64,000 nt of DNA from Micromonospora echinaurantiaca (GTDB taxonomy: Bacteria; Actinomycetota; Actinomycetes; Mycobacteriales; Micromonosporaceae), in contig NZ_LT607750.1 of assembly GCF_900090235.1 (NCBI RefSeq), positions 6,405,501 to 6,469,500 of the forward strand. Direction: 5' to 3'. The notes below the pieces were generated by a model. It was not told the DNA's origin. It did no database searches and saw nothing but the letters and a program-made list of their open reading frames with translations. Every line of letters begins with the position of its first letter. Positions within the stretch are counted from its first letter, which is position 1. Below are positions 16,490 to 24,472 of the stretch, one piece after another. The translations under genes were made by a program, and so were the position numbers.

Positions 16490-17170
16490 ATGACGGACGG
16501 GAACACGGGCCTGCGGACGGACGGCGCGAGCGGTGACGCCGGGCCGGACCGGTTGACCCTGGCGCTCGGCGGCGGGTTGTCCGTCGCGCTGCTCGCCGCG
16601 ATCGGCGCCACCGGCGGCTGGCTGCTCGCCGGGGAGGGCGCCGAGCCCACCGGCCGGCCCGTCGCGGGCGCCACCACCGGCGCGCCGACCGGCAGCCCGA
16701 GTGCGGCGCCGAGCCGGGCCACCCCGACGGCACCCCGGTCGACGTCGCCGACCCGGTCCACCGGGCTGACCGTGCCGCCCCTGATCGGCACCGACTTCGC
16801 CGAGGCCCGCGACGAACTGCGGGAGCGGCGGCTGGGTTGGCGACTGGTCTTCGGCAGCGGCACCGGGCGCACGGTGACCCGTACCTCGCCGGCGGTCGGC
16901 GCGGAGGTGCGGCCGGGCACCACGGTGCACCTCTACGTCGATGGTCCGGCGCCGGCCAGCACGGTGCCCGACGTGGTCGGCGAGGAGTGCGACGACGCGG
17001 CCGACGAACTCGTCGACGAGGGCTTCTACCCGCGCTACCGGTCGGGCCGGCGCGGCGTGGTCACCCGCCAGGAGCCGGCCGGCGACGCCGCGGGCAACTG
17101 GAACGACCCGGTCGCCATCTGGTGCGGCGTGGCGGCTCCCGGCTCGCCCACCGCGTCCCCGGTGCCGTGA
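16490..17170 (+). CDS. Membrane-anchored PASTA-domain protein
   Basis: A 226-residue protein: a 25-residue cytoplasmic start, one transmembrane helix (LALGGGLSVALLAAIGATGGWLLA, about 25-48), a Pro/Ser/Thr-rich linker and two PASTA-like domains. The domains start at LTVPPLIGTDFAEARDEL (about 93) and STVPDVVGEECDDAADEL (about 156). PASTA domains bind muropeptides or lipid II in Ser/Thr kinases and PBPs; here there is no kinase or transpeptidase. The start could also be GTG 16481. It stands directly upstream of a second, unrelated-sequence PASTA protein, suggesting a duplicated envelope-sensing function. Confidence 0.78.
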   Translation: MTDGNTGLRTDGASGDAGPDRLTLALGGGLSVALLAAIGATGGWLLAGEGAEPTGRPVAGATTGAPTGSPSAAPSRATPTAPRSTSPTRSTGLTVPPLIGTDFAEARDELRERRLGWRLVFGSGTGRTVTRTSPAVGAEVRPGTTVHLYVDGPAPASTVPDVVGEECDDAADELVDEGFYPRYRSGRRGVVTRQEPAGDAAGNWNDPVAIWCGVAAPGSPTASPVP

Positions 17171-17270
17171 CGGGCGGGTCGGCACGCTGATCCCGGCCGA
17201 TGGCCGCCCGGACCGCTAGGTTGGCGGGCGAGGGCCATGACGCCCGTCCCGGTTCGGGAAAGGACGTGCC

Positions 17271-17354
17271 ATGAGCGAGCGGCAGCGAGCGAATCATCGG
17301 CACAGCGCGTGGGTGTCTCATGTCGGTGCGGAGCGGAGCGGAGTGCCGGCATGA
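17271..17354 (+). CDS. 27-residue leader ORF, first of three ATGA-coupled copies
   Basis: Each 80-bp repeat encodes the same 27-residue peptide starting MSERQRANHRH and ending SGVPA. The copies are at 17271-17354, 17351-17434 and 17431-17514. Every stop overlaps the next start as ATGA, and the last ATGA contains the start of the PASTA gene at 17511. Because 80 is not a multiple of three, the copies are in three different frames. AAAGGA lies nine bases before the first ATG. Translation is plausible but not shown; the peptide has no recognisable domain. The alternative is a non-coding repeat that happens to be open. Confidence 0.45.
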   Translation: MSERQRANHRHSAWVSHVGAERSGVPA

Positions 17355-17520
17355 GCGAGCGGCAGCGAGCGAATCATCGGCACAGCGCGTGGGTGTCTCA
17401 TGTCGGTGCGGAGCGGAGCGGAGTGCCGGCATGAGCGAGCGGCAGCGAGCGAATCATCGGCACAGCGCGTGGGTGTCTCATGTCGGTGCGGAGCGGAGCG
17501 GAGTGCCGGCATGAGCGAGC
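17271..17520 (+). repeat. Three perfect 80-bp tandem repeats ending at the PASTA gene start
   Basis: Identical units at 17271-17350, 17351-17430 and 17431-17510, plus the first ten bases of a fourth (17511-17520) that form the start of the next gene. Each unit starts ATGAGCGAGCGGCAGCGAGC. It contains a GGAG ribosome-type site seven bases before the ATG of the following unit. Confidence 0.97.
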
Positions 17521-18266
17521 CACCCGAGGGGGACGACTCCACCCGATCGTTGCCACCGTCGGGCGACCGGGCCGGCGGGCCGGAACCCGTCGACCGGACG
17601 CAGCGGCTGCCCGGCCCGACGGACCGGACGGCGGAGCAGCCACCCGAACCGGCCGCGCCGGACCGGACCGCCCCGCTGCCGCCGACCGGGCGTCCCGGCC
17701 CGGCGGCGTGGTCCGGGCGGGCCGAGGTGCCGCCGCCACGACCGGCCGACTACCAGCCGGGCGGCGGCGAGTGGTACGCCGAGGACAGCGGCCGGCGCTG
17801 GTGGCTGCCCATCCTCTGGGGCGTGGTCGTGCTGCTGCTGCTCGCCCTGCTGGGCGCCGGGCTGTGGCTGGCCCTCCAGTCGGCGGACGACGGGACGGAG
17901 CCGGGCCCGACCCCGTCGGTCTCGCCGACCCGTACCGTGCCGACCACGCCCGCGCCGACCACCACCGAGCCCACCACCCGGTCGCCCTCCCCGTCGCCGA
18001 CCAGCGAACCGGTCGAGGTGCCGGTGCCGCCGCTGGTCGGTCTGTCGCAGGAGGCGGCGGAGGCGATCCTGGACCGGCTCGGGGTGGACCACCGGGTCGA
18101 GTACCGGGCGTCGGACCGGCCGGCCGGCACGGTGATCGAAACCGACCCGGCCGCGGGCGAACCGGTGCCGGCCGGCGAGGAGGTCACGTTGACCGTGTCC
18201 CGCGGCCGGCCGACGCCGACCGCGAGCCCGAGCGAGCCGACCACCGAGCCGACCCCGACGGCCTGA
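17511..18266 (+). CDS. Membrane-anchored single-PASTA protein
   Basis: A 251-residue protein with a 98-residue Pro-rich, acidic cytoplasmic region and one transmembrane helix (WWLPILWGVVVLLLLALLGAGLWLAL, about 97-122). A Thr/Pro/Ser linker and one PASTA domain follow (VPVPPLVGLSQEAAEAILDRLGVDHRV, residues about 170-235). The tail is TPTASPSEPTTEPTPTA. ATG 17511 is chosen: it has GGAG seven bases upstream and is joined by ATGA to the preceding repeat ORF. An in-frame ATG at 17400 would add 37 residues encoded by the repeats and is less likely. No kinase domain is present. It probably senses or binds peptidoglycan together with the PASTA protein at 16490. Confidence 0.82.
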   Translation: MSEPPEGDDSTRSLPPSGDRAGGPEPVDRTQRLPGPTDRTAEQPPEPAAPDRTAPLPPTGRPGPAAWSGRAEVPPPRPADYQPGGGEWYAEDSGRRWWLPILWGVVVLLLLALLGAGLWLALQSADDGTEPGPTPSVSPTRTVPTTPAPTTTEPTTRSPSPSPTSEPVEVPVPPLVGLSQEAAEAILDRLGVDHRVEYRASDRPAGTVIETDPAAGEPVPAGEEVTLTVSRGRPTPTASPSEPTTEPTPTA

Positions 18267-18328
18267 GCCAACTCGACGGCGCCTGAGTCCACGCCGACGG
18301 ATTGAGCCCACCCTGACGGACTGACCCC
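18257..18328 (+). repeat. Degenerate 18-21-bp repeats at the PASTA gene stop
   Basis: Three and a half units of GACGG followed by TGAG/TGAC and a CC-rich body run from the stop codon into the intergenic region. Confidence 0.5.
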
Positions 18329-18416
18329 GACCCGAGCCCGATCCGATCTCAAGCCTGACCCGGCCCGTGGAGTGACAGGACGCCGACGCTGGCGGCTCTT
18401 GGCCGGGAGGGCCCGG

Positions 18417-18848
18417 TCACCACATCCGGCGTCTCGTCCCCACCAACCCCAGGCCGGCGAGCGAGATGGCCAGGCCGAGGACGCCCGACCAGAACAGCGA
18501 ACGGCGGATGTCCTCCGGAGTGTGCCCGCCGGCCGCCGCCGGTTCGGCACCCGACGGCGCGGCGGCGACCGGCCCGCCGGAGTCGGGCGTCGGCTCGGTC
18601 GCCGGCGGGTCGGGCTCGCCGAACGCGAACGGGTCGTACTCGTCGTGCGGTTCGGTCGACGGGTCTTCGCCGATCACGGTGATCTCCGGTGCCGGCACCG
18701 GATCGGTCAGTCGGGTGGACGACAGGGCGGGGTCGCGGACCACGACCACGAGCGTGGTCGCGGCGCCGAACAGCGCCAGGATTCCGAAGGCGTAGGCGAT
18801 ACGGGAGCGGTGGTGCCGCCGCGCGGCGGACTGATTGACCATGGCCAT
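18417..18848 (-). CDS. Two-helix membrane protein, unknown
   Basis: A 143-residue protein with hydrophobic segments at both ends: RIAYAFGILALFGAATTLVVVV, about 16-37, and SLFWSGVLGLAISLAGLGLVG, about 117-137. The 75-residue acidic, Pro-rich loop between them (EDPSTEPHDEYDPFAFGEPDPPATEPTPDS) is predicted outside the membrane. I do not recognise a family. The start is ATG 18848, with a second ATG two codons later. It may form an operon with the minus-strand genes at 18948 and 19202. Confidence 0.65.
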   Translation of the reverse strand: MAMVNQSAARRHHRSRIAYAFGILALFGAATTLVVVVRDPALSSTRLTDPVPAPEITVIGEDPSTEPHDEYDPFAFGEPDPPATEPTPDSGGPVAAAPSGAEPAAAGGHTPEDIRRSLFWSGVLGLAISLAGLGLVGTRRRMW

Positions 18849-18947
18849 CCCAGGTTCGGGGTCCTGGACGCGCGGGGTGGAAACCTGCCGGGGTGGGCGT
18901 ACCGATTCTATGGCGGCGGCACGCCCCCCGGCGGCCGTTCGTGGAGG

Positions 18948-19235
18948 TCAGCCCACCCGGACCGGGGTCCGGACGACCGGCCTGCGGGCCGTCCGCACGG
19001 TGTGCGGGCGGGGTTCCGGGGCGGCCCGCAGCTGGCGCAGCCCCTGCCGCTGTACGAAGATCGACCGCCGGTTGACCGCGTCCCCCGCCGCGTTCAACTC
19101 GTAGCCGTCGAGCCAGAGCCAACCGTCGTAGGTCGGCCAGTCGAGCACCCGGATCACCCGGAACATGATGGGCCTGAGGAACTGGACACTCGCCGCGCGA
19201 GTCACGTGCAGTACGTCACCGGAGCGGGGAAGCAC
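18948..19235 (-). CDS. Small conserved-looking hypothetical protein
   Basis: A 95-residue protein whose core, MFRVIRVLDWPTYDGWLWLDGYELNAAGDAVNRRSIFVQ, looks structured: aromatic strands and a DGY turn. The C-terminal 30 residues are basic and low complexity. GTG 19235 is supported by AGGAG five bases upstream. Its first 34 bases overlap the end of the minus-strand ORF at 19202-19570, which suggests translational coupling. Function unknown. Confidence 0.6.
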   Translation of the reverse strand: MLPRSGDVLHVTRAASVQFLRPIMFRVIRVLDWPTYDGWLWLDGYELNAAGDAVNRRSIFVQRQGLRQLRAAPEPRPHTVRTARRPVVRTPVRVG

Positions 19236-19570
19236 ATGGGCTCCTGGGGAGGGTTGGCCGGCGGACGGGCCGGCGGAGCTGGTCGGGGGAAGGTTGCCGG
19301 CCGGGCGACGGGGTCGTGCCCGGTGGGCCGGCGGGTGCGGGTGGTGGTGGTCGGGCGACGCCCGCTGGTGGCGTGCCGCCACCCGACCAACACCCGATCG
19401 CTCCTGGGCACCGCTCCCGCCGCCGCAGCCTGCTGGCGTGCAGCGGCGGGGTCATCAGCCCGGGGCAGATCCTGTTGCCGCAGGTCGGGCACGATCACCG
19501 TCCGGTTTCCGGGCGCTGGTGGGGTCACCGCTCCGGAAGAGCGATCTTGACGGTGAGTGACCCGTGCCAT
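19202..19570 (-). CDS. Pro/Thr/Arg-rich hypothetical protein
   Basis: A 122-residue ORF starting MARVTHRQDRSSGAV with no domain I recognise; the second half is Pro/Arg/Thr-rich. Support comes from upstream: TTGCAT and CACTCT boxes with a 17-bp spacer on the minus strand, with the ATG six bases after the -10 (leaderless). It overlaps the next gene by 34 bases. Codon third positions are GC-rich but less extreme than in neighbours. It could be a spurious ORF. Confidence 0.45.
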   Translation of the reverse strand: MARVTHRQDRSSGAVTPPAPGNRTVIVPDLRQQDLPRADDPAAARQQAAAAGAVPRSDRVLVGWRHATSGRRPTTTTRTRRPTGHDPVARPATFPRPAPPARPPANPPQEPMCFPAPVTYCT

Positions 19571-19916
19571 ACGGACAGAGTGCATCAGACACGTGCGACA
19601 TGCAAGTTGCACGTCGACTTTTGCCGATACGCGAGCGGCTCGCGTGTCACGACGCTTGAAGCCGTTGGCGTCCAAACGGCACACTGAGGGCCGGTTTCGC
19701 CCGTCGCGGCCGGCCGACGACCGGCACCACCCCCTGCCGCGAACGCCTCGCCCGCTGCCCCAGGGTCGCGCCCCGGCGGGCGGCGACAGCGGCGCGTCCA
19801 CGCGGAGGTGTACCGGTGAGGGCCAGCGAGCGGTCCGGAACGGCAGCCGAGGGTGCGATCCTGAGCGCGAGCGGTGCCCCGCTCCGGCGAGCCCCGTGGC
19901 GAACCGAGGTGCGGTC
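19571..19916. other. Divergent control region with two inverted repeats
   Basis: No credible gene. A minus-strand promoter (19577-19605) serves the ORF at 19202. An ACGTGC-N12-GCACGT dyad (19591-19614) overlaps its -35, and an ACGCGA-N5-TCGCGT dyad lies at 19629-19645. Either could bind the Xre regulator encoded at 19917; this is inference. Confidence 0.4.
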
Positions 19917-20798
19917 GTGAGCGAGCGGCGCAGCCCGACCATCCGGCGCCGCCGGCTCGGTGCGGAGTTGCGCCGGCAGCGGGAGGCGGCCGGGATCACC
20001 ATCGAGGCCGTCGCCGAGCAGCTGGAGTGCTCCGCGTCGAAGATCTCCCGGATCGAGACCGGCCACACCACGGCGACCCCGCGGGACGTGCGGGACATGC
20101 TCCGGATCTACGGCGTGGTCGGCGCGGAGAGCGACGAGCTGGTGCAGATCGCCCGGGAGGCCCGGCAGAAGGGCTGGTGGCACCCGTACAGCACGGTGCT
20201 GGTCGGGGCCTACGTCGGGCTGGAGGCGGCGGCCAGCTCGATCCGGGCGTACGAGCAGCAGGTGGTCCCCGGTCTGTTGGAGACCGAGGAGTACGCGAGT
20301 GCCATGATCCGCGCCGCTCGGCCGGACTTCACCGCCGAACAGGTCGCACAACGTGTCCGTGTCCGACTGGGCCGCCAGTCGTTGCTGACTCAGGATGATC
20401 CGGTCGATCTGTGGGTGGTGCTCGATGAGGCGGTGGTGAGCCGGCCGGTGGGCGGGGACGAAGTGATGCGTGGCCAGCTCAAGCGGCTGGTCGAGGTGGC
20501 CGAGTTGCCGAACGTGACGTTGCAGATCCTGCCGTTCGAGGTGGGGGCGCACGCCGGCATGGACGGCACCTTCACGATCCTCAGCTTCCCCGAGCCCGGT
20601 GATCCGGATGTCGTGTACGCGGAGAACGCCACGGGTGGGCTCTTCCTGGAGAAGAGTGACGAACTGCAGAAGTACAGCTTCATCTTCGATCACATCCGCG
20701 CGGCGGCCATCCGTCCGGAGGAGTCCATCGCACACATCGCGAAACTGGCAGAGGAGCCGTTGTGGAAATGGCGACCAAGGGGTTCCCCGTGGACCTGA
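19917..20798 (+). CDS. Xre-family regulator with DUF5753 (Scr1-type) domain
   Basis: A 293-residue protein. HTH at about residues 17-65 (LGAELRRQREAAGITIEAVAEQLECSASKISRIETGHTTATPRDV). The DUF5753 ligand-type domain follows (AYVGLEAAASSIRAYEQQVVPGLLETEEYASAMIRAARP ... LPFEVGAHAGMDGTFTILSF). These regulators are typically paired with a small DUF397 gene, as here, and control morphological or antibiotic genes in actinomycetes (WhiJ/BldB-type systems). GTG 19917 starts the conserved VSERRSPTIRRRRLG stretch. The stop overlaps the DUF397 gene by 37 bases, so the two are translated together. Confidence 0.9.
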   Translation: MSERRSPTIRRRRLGAELRRQREAAGITIEAVAEQLECSASKISRIETGHTTATPRDVRDMLRIYGVVGAESDELVQIAREARQKGWWHPYSTVLVGAYVGLEAAASSIRAYEQQVVPGLLETEEYASAMIRAARPDFTAEQVAQRVRVRLGRQSLLTQDDPVDLWVVLDEAVVSRPVGGDEVMRGQLKRLVEVAELPNVTLQILPFEVGAHAGMDGTFTILSFPEPGDPDVVYAENATGGLFLEKSDELQKYSFIFDHIRAAAIRPEESIAHIAKLAEEPLWKWRPRGSPWT

Positions 20799-20989
20799 CG
20801 CAGGCAACCTGGTTCAAGAGCTCGAAGAGCGGGCCGAACTGTGACAACTGCGTGGAGGTGGCGTACGTGACCGGGGCGGTCGGGGTCCGGGACTCGAAGG
20901 ACAAGACAGGTCCCGCCCTGGTCTTCGCCCCGGGCGACTGGCACGCCTTCGTCGACGGCGCCAAGCGCGGCGGCTTCGGCCGGGACTGA
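20762..20989 (+). CDS. DUF397 domain protein
   Basis: A 75-residue protein with the full DUF397 pattern: WFKSSKSGPNCDNCVEVAYVTGAVGVRDSKDKTGPALVFAPGDWHAFVDGAKRGGF. It pairs with the preceding Xre/DUF5753 regulator, probably as its small antagonist or partner. GTG 20762 has GAGGAG five bases upstream; ATG 20768 is the alternative. A terminator follows at 21011. Confidence 0.92.
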   Translation: MEMATKGFPVDLTQATWFKSSKSGPNCDNCVEVAYVTGAVGVRDSKDKTGPALVFAPGDWHAFVDGAKRGGFGRD

Positions 20990-21010
20990 CCACCGGCGTG
21001 ACACCGATGG

Positions 21011-21044
21011 CGGCTCCCCGTCCGGTTCTCCGGACGGGGAGCCG
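21011..21044 (+). terminator. Terminator hairpin after DUF397 gene
   Basis: A perfect 15-bp stem (CGGCTCCCCGTCCGG and complement) with a four-base loop. Confidence 0.8.
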
Positions 21045-21272
21045 ACCGTGCCCGGGCGGCACCGGAGGCGGGGATCCGACCGGCGTCGGGCGACGCGGGC
21101 AGGGGCTCGGTCGATTCACCGTGGCCGCAAGGGCGCTGCCGCCCGCCGCCCGGACGTGACCCCGGCTCCGGGATTCCCGTCGCCACATCGGTCCCGTCTC
21201 GTTGTACCCCTCGGTACGGCGCTGGTCGACAACCCGCCGCGGATCGACAACCGAGCTAGGCAGGCGAGACGG

Positions 21273-21680
21273 ATGACGACGATCGGTTCAGAGAACCTCA
21301 CCAACGGTCCGGGCAAACCGGAGCGGTTCGGTGGCAAGTACCGGGGGGCGCGCCGGGACACCGTGCTGACCGAGGTGGTGTCGACCGACACCGAGAACGC
21401 CGGCCGGGACGCCGCGCCCGCCACGCCCGAGCAGGCCGGCCCGCCGCTCTCCCTGCCGTCGCTGGACCCGAACCCGCTCACCGAGCCCTCGTTCCCGCCC
21501 GGCGGTTGGGCGGCGGAGCCAACCGAGTCGCTGGCCGACCACCCGCTGCTGCGCGGCCTGCTGATGGAGCTGCCGCCGAAGGGCAGCGTGCCCCCGCCCG
21601 GTTGGCTGGACCGCTGGTTCGAGGCGACCCGGGCGATTTTGGAACTGCTATACATGCAGGGGGCCGGCCGCTCCCACTGA
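21273..21680 (+). CDS. Hypothetical protein, mostly disordered
   Basis: A 135-residue protein starting MTTIGSENLTNGPGKPERFGGKYRG. The first 85 residues are Pro/Thr/Glu-rich and probably disordered. The C-terminal 45 residues (LADHPLLRGLLMELPPKGSVPPPGWLDRWFEATRAILELLYMQGAG) look like an amphipathic helical domain. I do not recognise it. Its end overlaps the convergent membrane-protein gene by 33 bases. Confidence 0.6.
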   Translation: MTTIGSENLTNGPGKPERFGGKYRGARRDTVLTEVVSTDTENAGRDAAPATPEQAGPPLSLPSLDPNPLTEPSFPPGGWAAEPTESLADHPLLRGLLMELPPKGSVPPPGWLDRWFEATRAILELLYMQGAGRSH

Positions 21681-22310
21681 CGCCGGCTCCGCCGGCTCGG
21701 CGAGCGTCATCCGCTCGACCGGCACCGCCCAGCCCGTCGGCGCCAACGGTTCCGCCGGCAGCGCCCGCTCGGCCAGGCGGTTGTGTCGCAGCGCGTGCCG
21801 GACGCCGAGCACGGCGACGCAGAGCGCACCGACGGTGATCGCGGGGCCGGTCACGCCCGGTTCCACGAGCAGGTCCGCGCCGCCCGCGGTGAGCAGCGCC
21901 GGCACCGTGGCCAGGCCGGTGACCTGCACCGGCAGCCCGATCATCGGATGCGCCGCGGCGGCCCGCAGGCCGTGCGGGGCGGGCGTGTCCGGCGCGGCGG
22001 CGAAGGCGCCCGCGCCGGCCCACAACCGGCGCAGCCGGCGTACAGCGCAGAGCGCGACCAGCGCGGCCGGTCCGCCGGCGAGGGCGAGGTTGCCGGCGGC
22101 CCGGTCCGCCATGGTGGCCCCGCCGCTGGACAGCCCGGCGGTCAGCACCGCCGCGGTCAGCCCCAGTCCGGTCAGGGTGAGGACGAGCGACCAGCCGGCC
22201 CGCCGGCGCAGGGCGTGGGCACGGTCGATCCGGGGCAGCCCGTCCGCGACGTACCCGGCGGCCAGCCAGACGGCGGCGACCGGCAGCAGCACGGCGAGAT
22301 GGCTCTCCAT
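21648..22310 (-). CDS. Multi-helix membrane protein, unknown
   Basis: A 220-residue protein with five to six hydrophobic segments and short basic loops (PRIDRAHALRRRAG, CAVRRLRRLW, GVRHALRHNRLAERAL). No family is recognised. ATG 22310 starts MESHLAVLLPVAAVWLAAGYVADGL. It is divergent from the secreted protease at 22535, with 224 bases between starts. Confidence 0.65.
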   Translation of the reverse strand: MESHLAVLLPVAAVWLAAGYVADGLPRIDRAHALRRRAGWSLVLTLTGLGLTAAVLTAGLSSGGATMADRAAGNLALAGGPAALVALCAVRRLRRLWAGAGAFAAAPDTPAPHGLRAAAAHPMIGLPVQVTGLATVPALLTAGGADLLVEPGVTGPAITVGALCVAVLGVRHALRHNRLAERALPAEPLAPTGWAVPVERMTLAEPAEPASVGAAGPLHV

Positions 22311-22534
22311 GTCTGACAGCCTTGCCCGTTCCCGGGCCGGGCGAATCCGGGCCCGCCCCCCGTTGGGCCCGTAGTCGCACCCCGTAGGGGATCCATCCCT
22401 CCGATGTTATTGACGATTCGACATGTTTATCTGCCTCTCCGCGCCGATCTACCCTCAGACCGATTGGCATCCATCGATCTGCCCGCCACGAACGGGTGGA
22501 CGGTCGGTGCTGGTCGGAGGAGGGAGGTAGGAAG

Positions 22535-24409
22535 ATGGCTCTTCCACACAGGTCCGTACTCGTCGGGGTGGCCGCGCTGGCGATGGTGGCGGCCGCCACG
22601 CCCGCGATGGCCGCCGAACCGGTCGGGGTGATCCGCAGCGCCGGCGGAGACACCGCCGTCGCGGACAGCTACATCGTCGTGTTCAAGGACAGCGCCGTCG
22701 GGCGGAGCGCGGTGGGCGACAACGCCCAGCGGCTCGTCGGCCGGCACGGCGGCACCGTGGCGCGCACCTACGGTGCGGCGTTGCGCGGCTTCGAGGTCCG
22801 GGTCGGCGCGAAGGCCGCCGCGCGGATCGCGGCCGACCCCGCGGTGGCGTACGTCGAGCAGAACCACACAGTGACGATCTCCGGCACCCAGACCAACCCC
22901 CCGTCCTGGGGTCTGGACCGGATCGACCAGCGCAACCTGCCGCTGAACAACTCGTACACCTACCCGAACACGGCGTCCAACGTGCGCGCCTACGTCATCG
23001 ACACCGGCGTGCTGTACGGGCACAACGACTTCGGCGGCCGGGCCGTCTCCGGCTTCGACGCGGTGGACGGCGGCTCCGCCGACGACTGCAACGGCCACGG
23101 CACGCACGTCGCGGGCACCGTCGGCGGCTCCGCGTACGGGGTGGCCAAGGGCGTCCAGATCGTCGGCGTCCGGGTGCTGAACTGCCAGGGCTCGGGCACC
23201 AACGCCCAGGTCGTGGCCGGCATCGACTGGGTCACCGCGAACGCCGTCAAGCCGGCCGTGGCGAACATGAGCCTCGGCGGCGGCGCCAACAGCTCGATCG
23301 ACACCGCGGTCACCAACTCCATCAACTCCGGCATCACGTACGCCGTCGCGGCCGGCAACGGCGACATCTTCGGCAACCGGCAGAACGCCTGCAACTACTC
23401 GCCGGCCCGGGTCGCCTCGGCGATCACCGTCGGCGCCACCCAGAACAACGACGCGGCGGCGAGCTTCTCCAACTACGGCACCTGCGTCGACATCCTGGCG
23501 CCGGGCGTCAACATCACGTCCGCCTGGTACACCGGCAACAGCGCCACGAACACGATCAGCGGCACCTCGATGGCGTCCCCGCACGTCGCCGGCGCCGCGG
23601 CGCTGGTGCTCTCGGCCAACCCGTCGTGGAGCCCGCAGCAGGTGCGCGACAGCCTGGTCAACAACGCCACCCCGAACGTGGTGACCAACCCGGGCACCGG
23701 CACCCCCAACCGGCTGCTCTACGTGGTCAACGACGGCACCCCGCCGGTGAACGACTTCTCCGTCTCGGTCTCGCCGACCTCCGGCTCCACCGCGCCCGGC
23801 GGCTCGGTGACCACCACGGTCGGCACCGCCACCACCAACGGCTCGGCCCAGTCGGTCAGCCTCTCCGCCAGCGGCCTGCCGTCCGGCGCGACGGCCTCGT
23901 TCAACCCGGCCACGGTGACCTCGGGTGGTTCGTCGACGCTGACCATCAGCACCTCGGCCAGCACCCCGCCCGGCACCTACCCGGTGACCGTCACCGGCAG
24001 CGCGGCCTCGGGCACCCGGACCGCGACGTACACGCTGACGGTGACCGGCTCCGGTGGTGGCGGCTGCTCCGGCAGCAACGGCACCGACGTGGCGATCCCG
24101 GACACCGGTGCCACGGTCTCCAGCTCGATCACCATCGCCGGCTGTGCCCGGAACGCCTCGTCCAGCTCGACGGTGGCGGTGAACATCGTGCACACCTACC
24201 GCGGTGACCTCGTCGTGGACCTGGTCGCCCCGGACGGCTCGTCCTACCGGCTGAAGAACAGCAGCTTCTGGGACGGCGCGGACAACATCAACACCACCTA
24301 CACGGTGAACCTGTCCAGCGAGGCGGCGAACGGCACCTGGCAGCTGCGGGTCCGGGACGTCTACGCCGGTGACACCGGCTACATCAACACCTGGACGCTG
24401 ACCCTCTGA
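22535..24409 (+). CDS. Secreted subtilisin-like serine protease with P-domain
   Basis: A 624-residue extracellular protease. A Sec signal peptide (residues 1-29, ending TPAMAAEP) is followed by an I9 inhibitor propeptide (DSYIVVFKDSAVG ... AYVEQNHTV). The peptidase S8 domain has the triad Asp156 (VIDTG), His188 (NGHGTHVAGT) and Ser345 (GTSMASPHVAG). Then come a Ser/Thr-rich Ig-like region (about 410-510) and a C-terminal proprotein-convertase-type P-domain (DTGATVSSSITIAGCARNASS ... GTWQLRVRDVYAGDTGYINTWTLTL). ATG 22535 has GGAGG upstream. The upstream gap contains an AT-rich patch, probably its promoter. It is likely nutritional or developmental. Confidence 0.95.
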   Translation: MALPHRSVLVGVAALAMVAAATPAMAAEPVGVIRSAGGDTAVADSYIVVFKDSAVGRSAVGDNAQRLVGRHGGTVARTYGAALRGFEVRVGAKAAARIAADPAVAYVEQNHTVTISGTQTNPPSWGLDRIDQRNLPLNNSYTYPNTASNVRAYVIDTGVLYGHNDFGGRAVSGFDAVDGGSADDCNGHGTHVAGTVGGSAYGVAKGVQIVGVRVLNCQGSGTNAQVVAGIDWVTANAVKPAVANMSLGGGANSSIDTAVTNSINSGITYAVAAGNGDIFGNRQNACNYSPARVASAITVGATQNNDAAASFSNYGTCVDILAPGVNITSAWYTGNSATNTISGTSMASPHVAGAAALVLSANPSWSPQQVRDSLVNNATPNVVTNPGTGTPNRLLYVVNDGTPPVNDFSVSVSPTSGSTAPGGSVTTTVGTATTNGSAQSVSLSASGLPSGATASFNPATVTSGGSSTLTISTSASTPPGTYPVTVTGSAASGTRTATYTLTVTGSGGGGCSGSNGTDVAIPDTGATVSSSITIAGCARNASSSSTVAVNIVHTYRGDLVVDLVAPDGSSYRLKNSSFWDGADNINTTYTVNLSSEAANGTWQLRVRDVYAGDTGYINTWTLTL

Positions 24410-24422
24410 CCAGCGGCCGTGC

Positions 24423-24450
24423 GGGGCCCCTCCCAGCCGGGAGGGGCCCT
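24423..24450. terminator. Bidirectional terminator hairpin
   Basis: A perfect 11-bp stem (GGGCCCCTCCC and complement, 24424-24434 with 24439-24449) with a four-base loop, between the convergent protease and glycosyltransferase genes. Confidence 0.85.
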
Positions 24451-24472
24451 CGCGCGTACGTCGGAGCCGGGA

